Below are positions 1 through 5,217 of a stretch of DNA of 5,287 nt, in pieces. The stretch spans positions 1 to 5,287 of the forward strand of contig CAMOLY010000080.1 in the NCBI GenBank assembly GCA_946619065.1. Direction: 5' to 3'. Both the position numbers and the translations under genes were made by a program. Every line of letters begins with the position of its first letter. Within the stretch, counting starts at the first letter, position 1. The notes beneath the pieces are model-generated. The model saw nothing but the letters and a program-made list of their open reading frames with translations, ran no database searches and was not told the DNA's origin. This stretch comes from an uncultured Clostridia bacterium (GTDB taxonomy: Bacteria > Bacillota > Clostridia > Oscillospirales > Oscillospiraceae).

Positions 1-875
1 TTCAGCAGAAGAGCTGGGAGCAGGCGGAAACAAAAATGCAGCAGATGGCGCTCAAGCGGCTGCTGGAAAAGGCGGGCCGGAAGGAGGCGGAGCTTGACGC
101 GGTCTTTTCCGGCGATCTGCTCAACCAGTGCATCGCCTCCAGCTTCGCTCTGCGGCAGTCCGGACTGCCGGTTTTGGGACTCTACGGGGCCTGCTCGACC
201 ATGGCGGAGGCCCTGCTCCTTTCCGCAGCGGCGGTCCAGGGTGGATTTGCAGCGCGTGTCGCTGCCATGACCTCCTCACACTTTGCCTCGTCAGAGCGGC
301 AATACCGCTTCCCGCTGGGCTACGGCGGGCAGCGGACGCCCACGGCCCAGTGGACGGTGACCGGCTGCGGCGCCGCACTGATCGCCCGGGACGGGTCCGG
401 TCCCCGCATCGAATGCGCGACCGTCGGGACCGTTGCGGACAAAGGGATCAAGGACGCGAACAACATGGGCGCAGCCATGGCCTGGGCTGCCTTTCAGACC
501 ATTCGGACGCATCTGGATGACCTGGGCCGCGCGCCGGAGGATTATGACCTTATCGTGACCGGAGATCTGGGAAAGCTCGGGCATGGAATCGTTCAGGCGC
601 TCTTTGAGCGGGAGGGCGTCCGACTGGGGAGCCGGCTTGGAGACTGCGGCATGATGATCTTCGACGCGGAAAAACAGGACGTCCACTGTGGGGGCTCTGG
701 CTGCGGCTGCAGCGCCTCCGTCCTGTGCGGAAAGCTCCTGGACGATCTGGAAAGCGGGCGGGTGCGGCGGCTGCTCTTCTGTGGGACCGGCGCCCTGCTC
801 TCCCCGGTTTCGGTCCAGCAGAAGGAGCCGATCCCGGCCATCTGCCACGCCGTCTCGATTGAAAATCCGCATTGA
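1..875 (+). CDS. spoVAD: Stage V sporulation protein AD (SpoVAD), 5'-partial
   Basis: SpoVAD is a soluble, thiolase-fold protein of the SpoVA complex. In Bacillus it binds dipicolinic acid (DPA) and is needed for DPA uptake into the forespore and its release at germination. The first complete codon is at base 3, and 290 residues are visible. The ATG at base 36 is probably an internal Met, because the codons before it (QQKSWEQAE) match the Bacillus SpoVAD segment NQKNWEMAE, recalled from memory. About 50 N-terminal residues of the usual ~338 therefore lie outside the window. Recognisable family segments are SGDLLNQ, the YGACST motif (Cys codon 192-194, at the position of the thiolase nucleophile), SSHFASSERQYRFP, YGGQRTPTAQWTVTG, VTGDLGKLG, GGSGCGCSA and the C-terminal TGALLSPVSVQQKEPIP. 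The frame is intact to the TGA. It is followed closely by spoVAE in the usual operon order. The promoter, expected to be forespore sigma-G type from known spoVA operons, is not in the window. Confidence 0.96.
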   Translation, partial: QQKSWEQAETKMQQMALKRLLEKAGRKEAELDAVFSGDLLNQCIASSFALRQSGLPVLGLYGACSTMAEALLLSAAAVQGGFAARVAAMTSSHFASSERQYRFPLGYGGQRTPTAQWTVTGCGAALIARDGSGPRIECATVGTVADKGIKDANNMGAAMAWAAFQTIRTHLDDLGRAPEDYDLIVTGDLGKLGHGIVQALFEREGVRLGSRLGDCGMMIFDAEKQDVHCGGSGCGCSASVLCGKLLDDLESGRVRRLLFCGTGALLSPVSVQQKEPIPAICHAVSIENPH

Positions 876-876
876 C

Positions 877-882
877 AGGAGG
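877..882 (+). promoter_or_regulatory. Ribosome-binding site of spoVAE
   Basis: A perfect AGGAGG lies five bases before the ATG at 888. It fixes that start over the overlapping ATG at 872, which opens a different frame and has no comparable site. It falls in the 12-base gap after the spoVAD stop, which supports translation from one polycistronic message. Confidence 0.85.
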
Positions 883-887
883 ACGCT

Positions 888-1253
888 ATGGAGTATCTGA
901 ACGCGTTTCTGCTGGGCGGGGCCCTGTGTGTCATCGGCCAGCTTCTGATCGACAAGACCGGCCTGACCCCGGCCAGGATCCTGGTGGGCTACGTCACGGT
1001 TGGCGTGCTGCTGGGCGGCGTGGGACTGTACCGGTATCTCGCCGAATGGGGCGGCGAGGGCGCGGCCGTGCCGCTGACCGGCTTCGGGGCTCTGCTGGCA
1101 AAGGGCGTGCGGGAGGCAGTGGACGAGCAGGGCCTTCTCGGTGCGCTGACCGGAGGACTGCGCGCCGCCGCAGCGGGCGTCACCGCTGCCGTCGTCTTTG
1201 CGCTGATTGCGGGTCTCATCTTCCCGGCGCGGGATAAAGAATCGAAAAATTGA
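888..1253 (+). CDS. spoVAE: Stage V sporulation protein AE (SpoVAE, SpoVAEb-type membrane subunit)
   Basis: This is a small integral membrane subunit of the SpoVA DPA channel, placed in the forespore inner membrane. It has 121 residues, close to the usual ~116 of SpoVAEb. The family pattern is clear: CVIGQLLIDKTGLTPARILV near the N-terminus, then GVLLGGVGLY, then the glycine-rich VPLTGFGALLAKGV segment and a C-terminal hydrophobic stretch. Four hydrophobic segments can be read at about residues 4-22, 29-51, 56-75 and 92-113, ending in a short charged tail (RDKESKN). It starts 12 bases after spoVAD behind a perfect AGGAGG, so the two are surely cotranscribed. SpoVAC is a paralogous family with a similar LTPARILV motif, but the length and the position directly after spoVAD favour SpoVAE. 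No spoVAEa or spoVAF follows, so the operon appears to end here. The stop codon lies inside the -35 box of the next gene's promoter. Confidence 0.93.
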   Translation: MEYLNAFLLGGALCVIGQLLIDKTGLTPARILVGYVTVGVLLGGVGLYRYLAEWGGEGAAVPLTGFGALLAKGVREAVDEQGLLGALTGGLRAAAAGVTAAVVFALIAGLIFPARDKESKN

Positions 1254-1278
1254 CATTCTCCCCGGGGTATGCTATACT
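1250..1278 (+). promoter_or_regulatory. Sigma-A-type promoter of the ABC exporter, overlapping the spoVAE stop
   Basis: A perfect -35 box TTGACA is at 1250-1255 and a -10 box TATACT (five of six consensus bases) is at 1273-1278. They are separated by the ideal 17 bases, with a TGC extended -10 directly upstream of the -10 box. The predicted transcription start is near 1285, giving a leader of about 40 bases. The -35 box contains the spoVAE TGA stop. No terminator hairpin is visible between spoVAE and this promoter, so the exporter may also receive read-through from the spoVA operon during sporulation. The promoter call rests on sequence match only. Confidence 0.83.
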
Positions 1279-1325
1279 TTTTTCTGTCAAAGTGCGTATT
1301 ATCCCATGCTCCGGGGGGCTGACAT

Positions 1326-3080
1326 ATGGAACAAAAATCCCTGCTGTACAAGCTGCGTATGATCTTCCCGAAGAAGGAGCGGCGGTATTTTATTCTGCTG
1401 TTCTTCCTGATCCTGATCAGCACACTCTTCGACTTTCTCGGTGTCTCGCTGATCCTGCCGCTTGTCAATCTGCTGATGAACCCCGCGAAGTTGGAGCAGC
1501 AGAGCTGGTATCACATCTACACCGCCCTGATCCCGGTCAGCAACCGGAACACCGGGCTTCTGATCCTGGTGCTGATCATCATCGGGGTCTACATCCTGAA
1601 AAATCTGTTCGCGATCTATATGTCGGTCGTGCAGGGCGTCTTTGTGACGCGCAACCAGCTTGCCACCTCCGCCCGGATGCTCGACTGCTATATGCGCAAG
1701 CCCTATACCTTTCACCTGCAGCACAACACGGCTGAGATCCTCCGGGGGATCAACACCGATGTCAACAGCGCATACGGACTGGTGTCGAATCTGATCACCG
1801 TGTTTTCCTCCCTGCTGATCTCAATCATGCTGGTTGTCTACCTGATTGCCGTAGATTTCTGGCTGACGGTTTCCATCGTCGCCGGTCTTGTGATCTATTC
1901 CGTGATCTATTTTCTGCTGGTTCGGAAAAAGCTCAAGGCAGCCGGGCAGACAGCGCGAAAGCTGCAGATGTCCATGTTCAAATCCATTCATCAGGCGATG
2001 GGCGGCATCAAGGAGATCAAGCTGATGGGCAGGGAGCAATTTTTTGTGGACTCCTACCGCGCCTGCTCTGAGGAGTACGTCCGGAGCTATCGGACCTATA
2101 CGATTCTCTCCAACGTGCCAAAACATCTGGTTGAGATCCTCTGCATCGGCGGTGTACTGGGCCTAGTCGCCTTCAAGATTGCTGCGCGGCAGGATCTGAC
2201 GTCGATCGTCGGAAGTCTGTCCGCCTTTGCGGTCGCCTCCATCCGGCTGATGCCGAGCGTCAACAAGATCAACAGCAACATCAATGCCATCTCCTACCGC
2301 ATGCCCGGGCTGAACGCTGTCTGCGAGGTCATCGACGAGAACTGGGGCAGAGACTTCGACCTCCCCCCTGCCGGCGAGGCCGAACACCGGATGGACTGCG
2401 GACGGGGCCAGGCAGATATTCAGGTTGAGAATCTCAGCTTTGCCTATCCGGACAGCGAGAAAAATGTCCTGACCGACGTGAATCTGACCGTGAAGGGCGG
2501 AAGCAGCGTTGGAATCATCGGCGTCACCGGCGCGGGAAAATCCACGCTGGTGGACCTGATCTTAGGGCTGCTCGAACCCCGGCAGGGCCGCATTCTGTAC
2601 GGCGGGCAGGATATCCGCGAGAATTACGGGCAGTGGCAGAACCGCATCGGCTACATTCCGCAGAGCATCTATCTGGCTGACGAATCGATCCGCGCGAACG
2701 TCGCCTTTGGGATCCGGCCGGATCAGATCGACGAGCAGCGCGTCTGGCAGGCCCTCGAACAGGCGCAGCTGGCGGACTTCGTGCGGGAGCAGAAGGACGG
2801 ACTGGACACCGTGATCGGAGAGCGGGGCGTCCGGATCTCCGGCGGCCAGCGGCAGAGAATCGGCATTGCCCGCGCCCTCTACAATGACCCGGACATCCTG
2901 TTCCTCGACGAAGCGACCTCCGCCCTCGACACCCAGACCGAGCGCGCTGTGATGGAATCCGTCCACCGGCTGAGCGGCGAGAAAACCTGCATCATCATCG
3001 CCCACAGGCTTTCGACGATCGAAGGCTGCGACGCCGTCTATCGAATCACGGACGGGAACGCGGTGCAGGAAAAAGGGTAA
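1326..3080 (+). CDS. ABC exporter, fused membrane and ATPase domains, PglK-like lipid-linked oligosaccharide flippase family
   Basis: This is a 584-residue half-transporter with a membrane domain fused to a nucleotide-binding domain, expected to act as a homodimer in the cytoplasmic membrane. Six membrane segments are readable at about residues 21-48, 77-101, 151-174, 177-199, 268-285 and 293-310. The ATPase domain has the A-loop Tyr374, Walker A GVTGAGKST (399-407, Lys405), Q-loop Gln446 in YIPQ, signature SGGQ (505-508), Walker B ending LFLDE (Asp528, catalytic Glu529), D-loop SALD and H-loop His560 in AHRLST. All catalytic residues are present. Resemblance to Campylobacter PglK runs beyond the ATPase core: IKLM near 231-234, SAFAVASIRLMPSVNKI before the linker, and LDEATSALDTQ with CDAVYRI at the end. 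PglK flips lipid-linked oligosaccharides. A glycan substrate here is inferred, since no glycosyltransferase gene is visible, and lipid or peptide export remains possible. The start follows a GGGGGG run seven bases upstream, an imperfect ribosome-binding site. Confidence 0.9.
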   Translation: MEQKSLLYKLRMIFPKKERRYFILLFFLILISTLFDFLGVSLILPLVNLLMNPAKLEQQSWYHIYTALIPVSNRNTGLLILVLIIIGVYILKNLFAIYMSVVQGVFVTRNQLATSARMLDCYMRKPYTFHLQHNTAEILRGINTDVNSAYGLVSNLITVFSSLLISIMLVVYLIAVDFWLTVSIVAGLVIYSVIYFLLVRKKLKAAGQTARKLQMSMFKSIHQAMGGIKEIKLMGREQFFVDSYRACSEEYVRSYRTYTILSNVPKHLVEILCIGGVLGLVAFKIAARQDLTSIVGSLSAFAVASIRLMPSVNKINSNINAISYRMPGLNAVCEVIDENWGRDFDLPPAGEAEHRMDCGRGQADIQVENLSFAYPDSEKNVLTDVNLTVKGGSSVGIIGVTGAGKSTLVDLILGLLEPRQGRILYGGQDIRENYGQWQNRIGYIPQSIYLADESIRANVAFGIRPDQIDEQRVWQALEQAQLADFVREQKDGLDTVIGERGVRISGGQRQRIGIARALYNDPDILFLDEATSALDTQTERAVMESVHRLSGEKTCIIIAHRLSTIEGCDAVYRITDGNAVQEKG

Positions 3081-3087
3081 CAACCGA

Positions 3088-3133
3088 AAAAACTCCGTTC
3101 AAATGCGGCTGAGCGCATTTGAACGGAGTTTTT
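3088..3133. terminator. Bidirectional Rho-independent terminator between convergent genes
   Basis: Two 20-base arms (3088-3107 and 3114-3133) are perfectly complementary around a six-base loop (GCTGAG). The outer ends are A5 on the left and T5 on the right, so the stem is followed by a U-run in both directions: five T on the plus strand, six on the minus strand including base 3087. It starts 7 bases after the exporter stop codon and ends 9 bases before the zinc-ribbon gene's stop codon, so it can terminate both. Confidence 0.93.
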
Positions 3134-3142
3134 GATATTCGC

Positions 3143-3871
3143 TTACAGACGGGTGCCGCACTCCAGGCAGAAGTTGCAGTCCGGGTCCATCTCCGTGCCG
3201 CAGTTCGGGCAGATCTTTTTCTGCGGAGCGGCGGGTTCCGGTTCGGGTTCCGGCGCCGGCATCTGGACTTCCGGCTGCTCGACAGGCGGCTCCGGCATCA
3301 CGGGCGCGGGAGGCGGCGTGGGGGGAGCGGCATAGACGGGACTCTGCACGGGCGCAGCCGGGACAGGCTGGGGTTCGGGCGGCTGCATCTCCGGTGCGGG
3401 CGGCGCAGGGGGAGCGGGCGGGACGGGTGCCGGCTGGGGCTGAACGGGAGCGGGCGCAGCCAGCTTGGTGCCGCAGCGGTTGCAGAATCTCTGGGTGTTC
3501 AGGCAGCGGTTTCCGCAGTTCTGGCAGATGATCGTGTTGGGGTCCACAACAGGCTCGGGCGCCTTTGCAGCGGGCATTTTCGTGCCGCAGAAGTTGCAGA
3601 ACGCGGATTCGATCGCGACCTCTTTGTGGCAGTTCGGGCAGATTGCGATGCCGCGCAGGACGTTGATCTGGTCCTTATAGCCCTTTGCGCGATCCAGCGC
3701 ATCCAGGATGCCGCGGATGCTCTGCTTCTGATTCTCTTCGGGGTCATTGCGGTGATTGGCAAAATAGGTCTGACCGATTTGCTGGAAGAAGGCATTGATG
3801 GTCTGTTCCTCTGACGAAATCATCGCGTTCAACCGGTTGATCTCCCGGTTATTTCTGGGGTCCATAGGCAT
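3143..3871 (-). CDS. Triple zinc-ribbon protein with proline-rich linker, function unknown
   Basis: This 242-residue protein has three treble-Cys-pair zinc ribbons. Residues 1-75 are polar and probably helical or coiled-coil (NREINRLNAMISSEEQT, LDALDRAKGYKDQINVL). Ribbon 1 uses Cys78/81 and Cys92/95, ribbon 2 Cys116/119 and Cys130/133, and ribbon 3, at the C-terminus, Cys221/224 and Cys235/238. All have the same CxxC-x10-CxxC spacing and end in CGT(K/R). Ribbons 1-2 are joined by a short linker. Ribbons 2-3 are separated by about 80 residues rich in Pro, Ala, Glu and Gln (138-218, including PEPEPEPA), probably extended and disordered. There is no signal peptide or membrane segment, so it is probably cytoplasmic. 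It resembles the zinc-ribbon proteins annotated as hypothetical in Firmicutes. Binding of protein or nucleic acid is plausible but not shown. The ATG at 3871 was chosen because AGGAG lies eight bases upstream. The frame stays open far upstream, but only as an antisense shadow of the divergent gene. Confidence 0.88.
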   Translation of the reverse strand: MPMDPRNNREINRLNAMISSEEQTINAFFQQIGQTYFANHRNDPEENQKQSIRGILDALDRAKGYKDQINVLRGIAICPNCHKEVAIESAFCNFCGTKMPAAKAPEPVVDPNTIICQNCGNRCLNTQRFCNRCGTKLAAPAPVQPQPAPVPPAPPAPPAPEMQPPEPQPVPAAPVQSPVYAAPPTPPPAPVMPEPPVEQPEVQMPAPEPEPEPAAPQKKICPNCGTEMDPDCNFCLECGTRL

Positions 3872-3878
3872 GGCAGCT

Positions 3879-3884
3879 TCTCCT
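3879..3884 (-). promoter_or_regulatory. Ribosome-binding site of the zinc-ribbon gene
   Basis: On the minus strand AGGAGA lies about eight bases before the ATG at 3871. It is too far (14 bases) from the second Met codon at 3865, and the in-frame ATG at 3907 has no ribosome-binding site. This decides the start of the gene and excludes the long upstream extension of its reading frame. Confidence 0.75.
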
Positions 3885-3928
3885 CTCTCTGAGCATTGAA
3901 TACACATACGGTCTGCTTTGACAAATTC

Positions 3929-3957
3929 ATTATAATTCTCCCCGAACCGATTGTCAA
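3929..3957 (-). promoter_or_regulatory. Perfect-consensus sigma-A promoter of the zinc-ribbon gene
   Basis: Read on the minus strand, -35 TTGACA (3957-3952) and -10 TATAAT (3934-3929) are both exact consensus with a 17-base spacer. The predicted start is near 3922, giving a leader of about 50 bases. Such a complete match predicts strong vegetative transcription unless it is repressed. A TTGACAA/TTGTCAA inverted repeat (3918-3924 and 3951-3957) flanks the promoter core, and its second arm contains the -35 box. Confidence 0.88.
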
Positions 3958-3989
3958 CTTTCCCGTTCAAAAGATCCGAAATTTCTTGC

Positions 3990-4018
3990 TTGCCTTTTGT
4001 CGCATTCTGTCGTATGAT
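3990..4018 (+). promoter_or_regulatory. Probable sigma-A promoter of the kinase-like gene
   Basis: TTGCCT (3990-3995, four of six -35 bases) and TATGAT (4013-4018, five of six -10 bases) are separated by 17 bases. The predicted transcription start is near 4025, leaving a leader of about 85 bases before the ATG at 4112. It is weaker than the opposing promoter, whose -35 box begins 33 bases away. It is the best plus-strand match I found in the 240-base intergenic region. Confidence 0.55.
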
Positions 4019-4028
4019 ACAGGAAAGC

Positions 4029-4094
4029 ATGAAATGGCAGCGATTGAACATACTAATCCCGCACAACTGCCGCGGTGTCTTCGGATGCCGCTGA
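4029..4094 (+). CDS. Possible 21-codon leader ORF upstream of the kinase-like gene
   Basis: An ATG at 4029 opens 21 codons (beginning MKWQRLNIL, ending VFGCR) and stops at TGA 4092-4094, five bases before the AGGAGG of the next gene. It lies in a different frame from that gene. An AGGA sits four bases before the ATG, which is close for a ribosome-binding site. If transcription starts near 4025, the ATG would be almost leaderless. Its last seven codons form the UUCG hairpin. It could be a leader peptide or chance; I recognise no homology. Confidence 0.2.
   Translation: MKWQRLNILIPHNCRGVFGCR
4072..4091 (+). promoter_or_regulatory. UUCG-capped leader hairpin ahead of the kinase-like gene
   Basis: An eight-base-pair stem (4072-4079 with 4084-4091, two internal G-U pairs) closes the loop TTCG with a C-G pair. 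This is the C(UUCG)G tetraloop, known to be very stable in RNA. It lies eight to nine bases upstream of the AGGAGG (4099-4104). No U-run follows, so it is not a terminator. It may stabilise the mRNA or influence ribosome access, which is inference. Confidence 0.4.
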
Positions 4095-4098
4095 CGAG

Positions 4099-4104
4099 AG
4101 GAGG
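4099..4104 (+). promoter_or_regulatory. Ribosome-binding site of the kinase-like gene
   Basis: A perfect AGGAGG lies seven bases before the ATG at 4112. It fixes the start there and rules out the in-frame ATG at 3896, whose 72 extra codons would run through both promoters and the leader hairpin. Confidence 0.85.
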
Positions 4105-4111
4105 CTTTTCG

Positions 4112-5176
4112 ATGGATCCCAGTCTGCTGACGGCGCTTCTGGCCGCAATCCCATGTCCCGCGTTCTATCTGCAGGGCGGCTGCGCGGCGGCCTGCAATCC
4201 GGCTGCGGAGGCACTGGGCGTTTGGCCCGGCATGTCCGCCGAACAGCTTCTTGACCCGGTTCCGGAGGTGCCGGCCGGAGAACCCGTCCGCGTCCGGACA
4301 AAGCTGCTCGGGACGGTATGCACGCTGCGCTGCAGCCGGACAGATGAGGGCGGGATCATTCTGGTCCTGGAGGCCCGGGAGCGGGACGCTCTGCCGCCGG
4401 CCGTGCGGGAGCTGCGCGACGCCGAACAGGAGCTCAGCACCGCGATTGATCTGGCCGCCAACGAATCCGACGCGCGGAACACAGCGCGGAACACAGCCCG
4501 GCACACTGCCCTGGCGTGCAGAAGCCTGTTTCGCCTGGAGCGGATCGCCCTGCGCCTGGAGTGGTATTACCGGCTCACGGGCGACGGCTTCCGTCCTGAC
4601 CGGCAGGCGACGGATCTCTCCGAATGGATCCGCACCCTCTGCCAGCAGGCGGATGATCTGCTGCGCTGCCGAGGTCAGCATCTGGAGCTGCGCTCGTCGG
4701 TGCCGGAGCACTGGATCGGAAGCGTCGACCGGAATCTGGCCGGGATGATGTTCTGGGAGCTGACCGCAAGATTCGCTGCAATGGCAGACGGCGCGGACCT
4801 GCGCTTCAGCATCAGCCGCCCGACACAGGACGGTCTCCGGCTTGCCGTCTCGATTCCGCGGCACCGGGGCGAACTGCCCGGTCAGGCGGAGGCTCTGCTC
4901 CGGGCCGCCTCGGAGGATCCCGCAGCCTGGCCGGATGGAAGTTTTGATCTGGGGCCGGTCTCGATGGCGGCGAAGCTGCACGGAGGATCCCTCCTGCTCA
5001 CTTCTGACGCGGAAGGAGCGGTGCGCGCCGTGCTGTCGCTGGACGTGGGCAGTCCGCCAACGGATACGCTGTACGCTCCGTCCGTCAGTCTGGAGCGCGG
5101 CCTGCATCCCGGCCTGGTGATGCTCTCCGACCTGCTTCCGGTCGAAACCTTCGACCCGCAGGAACTCGATATTTAA
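4112..5176 (+). CDS. Degenerate sensor histidine kinase-like protein (probable pseudokinase)
   Basis: This 354-residue soluble protein has no membrane segment or signal peptide. Residues 1-90 resemble a PAS sensor (LLAAIPCPAFYL..GCAAACNPAAEALGVWPG). Residues 95-195 are helical and resemble a histidine-kinase dimerisation region with its following helix (LFRLERIALRLEWYYRLTGDG, then TDLSEWIRTLCQQADDLL, as in active kinases' DLSELL). Residues 200-312 resemble a HATPase_c domain: VDRNLAGMMFWELTARF occupies the N-box position, LRLAVSIPRHRGE the G1 position, and GPVSMAAKLHGGSLLLTSD matches the usual GL.iv..i.elHGG.l...s motif. The key residues are missing: no His-Glu/Asp-x-x-Thr/Asn-Pro H-box, no N-box Asn, no DxGxG in G1 and no GxGxG lid. 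ATP binding and phosphotransfer are therefore doubtful. No response regulator gene adjoins. Residues 121-132 are a tandem ARNT repeat. The role is unknown; a scaffold or ligand-sensing regulator is possible. Confidence 0.72.
   Translation: MDPSLLTALLAAIPCPAFYLQGGCAAACNPAAEALGVWPGMSAEQLLDPVPEVPAGEPVRVRTKLLGTVCTLRCSRTDEGGIILVLEARERDALPPAVRELRDAEQELSTAIDLAANESDARNTARNTARHTALACRSLFRLERIALRLEWYYRLTGDGFRPDRQATDLSEWIRTLCQQADDLLRCRGQHLELRSSVPEHWIGSVDRNLAGMMFWELTARFAAMADGADLRFSISRPTQDGLRLAVSIPRHRGELPGQAEALLRAASEDPAAWPDGSFDLGPVSMAAKLHGGSLLLTSDAEGAVRAVLSLDVGSPPTDTLYAPSVSLERGLHPGLVMLSDLLPVETFDPQELDI
4472..4507 (+). repeat. Three tandem 12-bp units within the kinase-like gene
   Basis: The unit GCGCGGAACACA occurs twice without mismatch (4472-4483 and 4484-4495), followed by a third copy with three changes (4496-4507). 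It encodes ARNT-ARNT-ARHT (residues 121-132) in the helical region where a true kinase would carry its phospho-acceptor. Because the unit is 12 bases long, copy-number change keeps the frame. Confidence 0.85.
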
Positions 5177-5189
5177 TTGGAACCTAACC

Positions 5190-5217
5190 CGGGGGCGGCT
5201 CTTTCGAGCCGCCCCCG
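5190..5217 (+). terminator. GC-rich hairpin after the kinase-like gene
   Basis: Arms 5190-5201 and 5206-5217 pair over 12 bases around a TTTC loop, starting 14 bases after the stop codon. The stem is almost all G-C. No T-run follows (CTGCACATAATCG), so it lacks the classical intrinsic terminator tail. It probably serves as the 3' end or a stabiliser of the message. Confidence 0.65.

Noticed and set aside
36..38. ATG at 36 as the true start of spoVAD
   Set aside because: The codons before it from base 3 still match SpoVAD, so the gene begins outside the window and is not truncated in the genome as far as can be seen.
291..1256. Minus-strand ORF of 321 codons opposite spoVAD and spoVAE
   Set aside because: It is a GC-rich shadow of two well-recognised genes, with no family resemblance and no minus-strand ribosome-binding site that I can see.
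1260..1267. CCCCGGGG palindrome as a spoVA terminator
   Set aside because: It has no loop and cannot fold into a useful hairpin. It lies in the spacer of the exporter promoter and is not directly followed by a T-run.
3119..3814. Plus-strand ORF of 231 codons opposite the zinc-ribbon gene
   Set aside because: It is rich in Arg and Gly from reading the proline-rich linker in antisense, and its start lies inside the terminator stem.
3918..3936. Plus-strand TTGACA (3918) with TATAAT (3931) as a forward promoter
   Set aside because: The spacer is only seven bases, far below the 16-18 required. The TATAAT match arises because the minus-strand -10 region ATTATAAT is partly palindromic.
3896..4111. 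N-terminal extension of the kinase-like protein from the ATG at 3896
   Set aside because: It would span both divergent promoters and the leader hairpin and has no ribosome-binding site, whereas AGGAGG sits seven bases before the ATG at 4112.
3872..5107. Upstream extension of the zinc-ribbon reading frame to 654 residues on the minus strand
   Set aside because: The extension runs antisense to the kinase-like gene and through the zinc-ribbon gene's own consensus promoter. Its residues are low-complexity shadow sequence, and a good ribosome-binding site precedes the ATG at 3871.
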